A stretch of DNA of 64,000 nucleotides from positions 186,001 through 250,000 of the forward strand of contig NZ_CAMYMK010000007.1 of NCBI RefSeq assembly GCF_947259545.1, read 5' to 3'. Positions 62,835-64,000 of this stretch are shown in pieces; positions within the stretch are counted from its first letter, which is position 1, and each line of letters begins with the position of its first letter. Source of the DNA: an uncultured Marinobacter sp. Lineage in GTDB: Bacteria; Pseudomonadota; Gammaproteobacteria; Pseudomonadales; Oleiphilaceae. The translations under genes were made by a program, and so were the position numbers. The notes under the pieces are model-generated. The model was not told where the DNA came from. It was given only the letters and a program-made list of their open reading frames with translations, and searched no databases.

Positions 62835-63956
62835 GTGATTAAAGCCGTCATCAGCGGAACCGGTCTGTATACACCGCCTGCAACCATCGACAACGACGAA
62901 TTGGTGGAGGCGTTCAACGCCTTCGTAGAGATTCATAATAGCCAGCATGCCGACGAGATCGCCCGTGGCGATATGGAAGCGCTACAGCCTTCCTCCTCGA
63001 GCTTCATTGAAAAGGCATCCGGCATTAAACGTCGTCACGTGATCGACAAGAGTGGCATTCTTGATCCGGAGCGAATGGCGCCACGTATTCCCGACCGGGG
63101 AAACGACGAGCCGTCGGTACAATGTGATATGTCGGTTGCGGCCTGTAAGCAGGCCCTGGAGCAGGCCGGGAAGACTGCCGCGGACGTGGATGCGGTGATC
63201 GTTGCCTGTTCCAATATGCAGCGTCCTTATCCGGCCGTTTCCATTGAAGTCCAGGACGCATTGGGGATTGATGGCTTCGCCTACGATATGAATGTGGCAT
63301 GCAGTTCAGCCACGTTTGGCCTGCAGGCGGCGGTCAATTCCGTGGAAAACGGCAGCGCCCGCGCGGTGCTGGTGGTCAGTCCTGAGATTTGCTCCGGCCA
63401 CCTGAATTTCAGGGACCGCGACAGTCACTTCATTTTCGGCGATGCCTGTACCGCCATACTGGTGGAGCGTGAGGAAGATACGGCTTCGGGGCAGGGCTTT
63501 GAAATTCTTGGTACCAGTCTCAAGACCAAGTTTTCCAACAACATTCGCAATAACTTCGGCTTCCTGAACCGGGGCGACGAGTCAGGAATCGGCAAGCCGG
63601 ACAAGTTGTTCGTGCAGCAGGGTCGGAAGGTTTTCAAGGAAGTGTCCCCGCTGGTTGCGGAAACGATTCTGAATCAGCTTAAAGGGCTGTCGCTGGCACC
63701 TGAGGATCTGCGTCGCATGTGGTTGCATCAGGCAAATCTGAACATGAATCAGTTGATCGCCCGCAAGGTGCTGGGCCGTGACGCGGATACCGATGAGGCC
63801 CCGGTAATTCTCGATGAGTACGCCAACACCAGTTCCGCAGGTTCCATCATTGCCTTCCATAAACACAAGGATGACCTGAAGTCCGGTGACCTGGGTGTGA
63901 TCTGTTCTTTCGGCGCGGGTTACTCTATCGGCAGCGTGGTGGTACGCCGCCGATAA
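62835..63956 (+). CDS. Beta-ketoacyl-ACP synthase III (FabH-like)
   Basis: A 373-aa thiolase-fold enzyme. Catalytic triad: Cys156 in NVACSSATFG, His298 in WLHQANLN, Asn331 in EYANTSSAG. It is longer than E. coli FabH and has an N-terminal insertion (HADEIARGDMEALQPSSSS), like the Pseudomonas type that condenses medium-chain acyl-CoA from beta-oxidation with malonyl-ACP. GTG 62835 is the start, giving MIKAVISGTGLYTPP. It fits with fadD and the MaoC-like gene nearby. It stands alone; the last 44 bases of the window show nothing. Confidence 0.9.
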   Translation: MIKAVISGTGLYTPPATIDNDELVEAFNAFVEIHNSQHADEIARGDMEALQPSSSSFIEKASGIKRRHVIDKSGILDPERMAPRIPDRGNDEPSVQCDMSVAACKQALEQAGKTAADVDAVIVACSNMQRPYPAVSIEVQDALGIDGFAYDMNVACSSATFGLQAAVNSVENGSARAVLVVSPEICSGHLNFRDRDSHFIFGDACTAILVEREEDTASGQGFEILGTSLKTKFSNNIRNNFGFLNRGDESGIGKPDKLFVQQGRKVFKEVSPLVAETILNQLKGLSLAPEDLRRMWLHQANLNMNQLIARKVLGRDADTDEAPVILDEYANTSSAGSIIAFHKHKDDLKSGDLGVICSFGAGYSIGSVVVRRR

Positions 63957-64000
63957 CAGAACCTGCCATCTACTCCGCTGCCAGAGCCCTGAGTGTGTCT

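Noticed and set aside
1..64000. CRISPR arrays, tRNA or rRNA genes, prophage
   Set aside because: No regularly spaced repeats, no tRNA-like cloverleaf or rRNA signature, and no phage structural genes were seen on reading both strands.

Overview
The window reads as chromosome of a marine gammaproteobacterium of the Marinobacter/Alteromonadales type. The basis is the housekeeping order ffs-dnaX-ybaB-recR-rnd-ycgL-ycgN, the fadD/MaoC/HrpA/KASIII block, and an XrtA/PrsK/PrsR exosortase locus. This is inferred from gene content and protein style only; there is no rRNA gene and no database search behind it.

Layout. (1) 1-2.3 kb is decayed: a cut-off coding end, an IS630-type transposase stub, a frameshifted sulfotransferase and a frameshifted, 3'-truncated glycosyltransferase facing it. 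(2) 2.4-12.7 kb is an exopolysaccharide (EPS) island: four glycosyltransferases, a polysaccharide pyruvyl transferase, an MsbA-type ABC exporter, an intact sulfotransferase, a polysaccharide deacetylase and a DegT-type aminotransferase. Together they suggest an anionic (pyruvylated and/or sulfated) polymer. (3) 12.8-15.2 kb holds two exported proteins: a PEP-CTERM-like protein behind a good sigma-54 promoter, and a lipoprotein with two golvesin/Xly-type domains around thrombospondin type 3 calcium repeats. (4) 15.4-25.9 kb is a peptide-bond locus: a two-module NRPS without thioesterase, two discrete alpha/beta hydrolases with unusual nucleophile elbows, two small unrecognised ORFs and an ATP-grasp ligase. 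(5) 26-37.3 kb is a minus-strand run: YeaD-like mutarotase, acyltransferase, SDR protein, PrsK sensor kinase, PrsR sigma-54 activator, PrsT TPR lipoprotein, exosortase XrtA (fused to EpsI) and, 6 nt after XrtA, the phosphopantetheinyl transferase needed to activate the NRPS.

(6) 37.4-43.6 kb is core genome: 2OG-Fe(II) oxygenase, 4.5S RNA with its promoter, dnaX, ybaB, recR, rnd, ycgL, ycgN and a small membrane protein. (7) 43.7-47.7 kb encodes a membrane VWA protein, a MoxR AAA+ ATPase and a CoxE-like VWA partner. (8) 48-56.3 kb is one tight operon of envelope TPR proteins plus one TolQ/ExbB, two TolR/ExbD and one AgmX/TonB-like protein, behind a leader hairpin. Its composition resembles the conserved core of the Myxococcus Agl-Glt machinery. 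(9) 56.3-64 kb carries a MaoC-like hydratase, FadD, HrpA and a KASIII enzyme.

The most interesting proposal is that regions 2-5 form one system. PrsK/PrsR and sigma-54 would switch on export of a PEP-CTERM protein, XrtA would process it, and a co-located NRPS, PPTase and ATP-grasp set would make a short (X-Gly) peptide or amide that decorates the EPS, a lipid or a surface protein. The gene linkage is seen directly; the joint function is inference.
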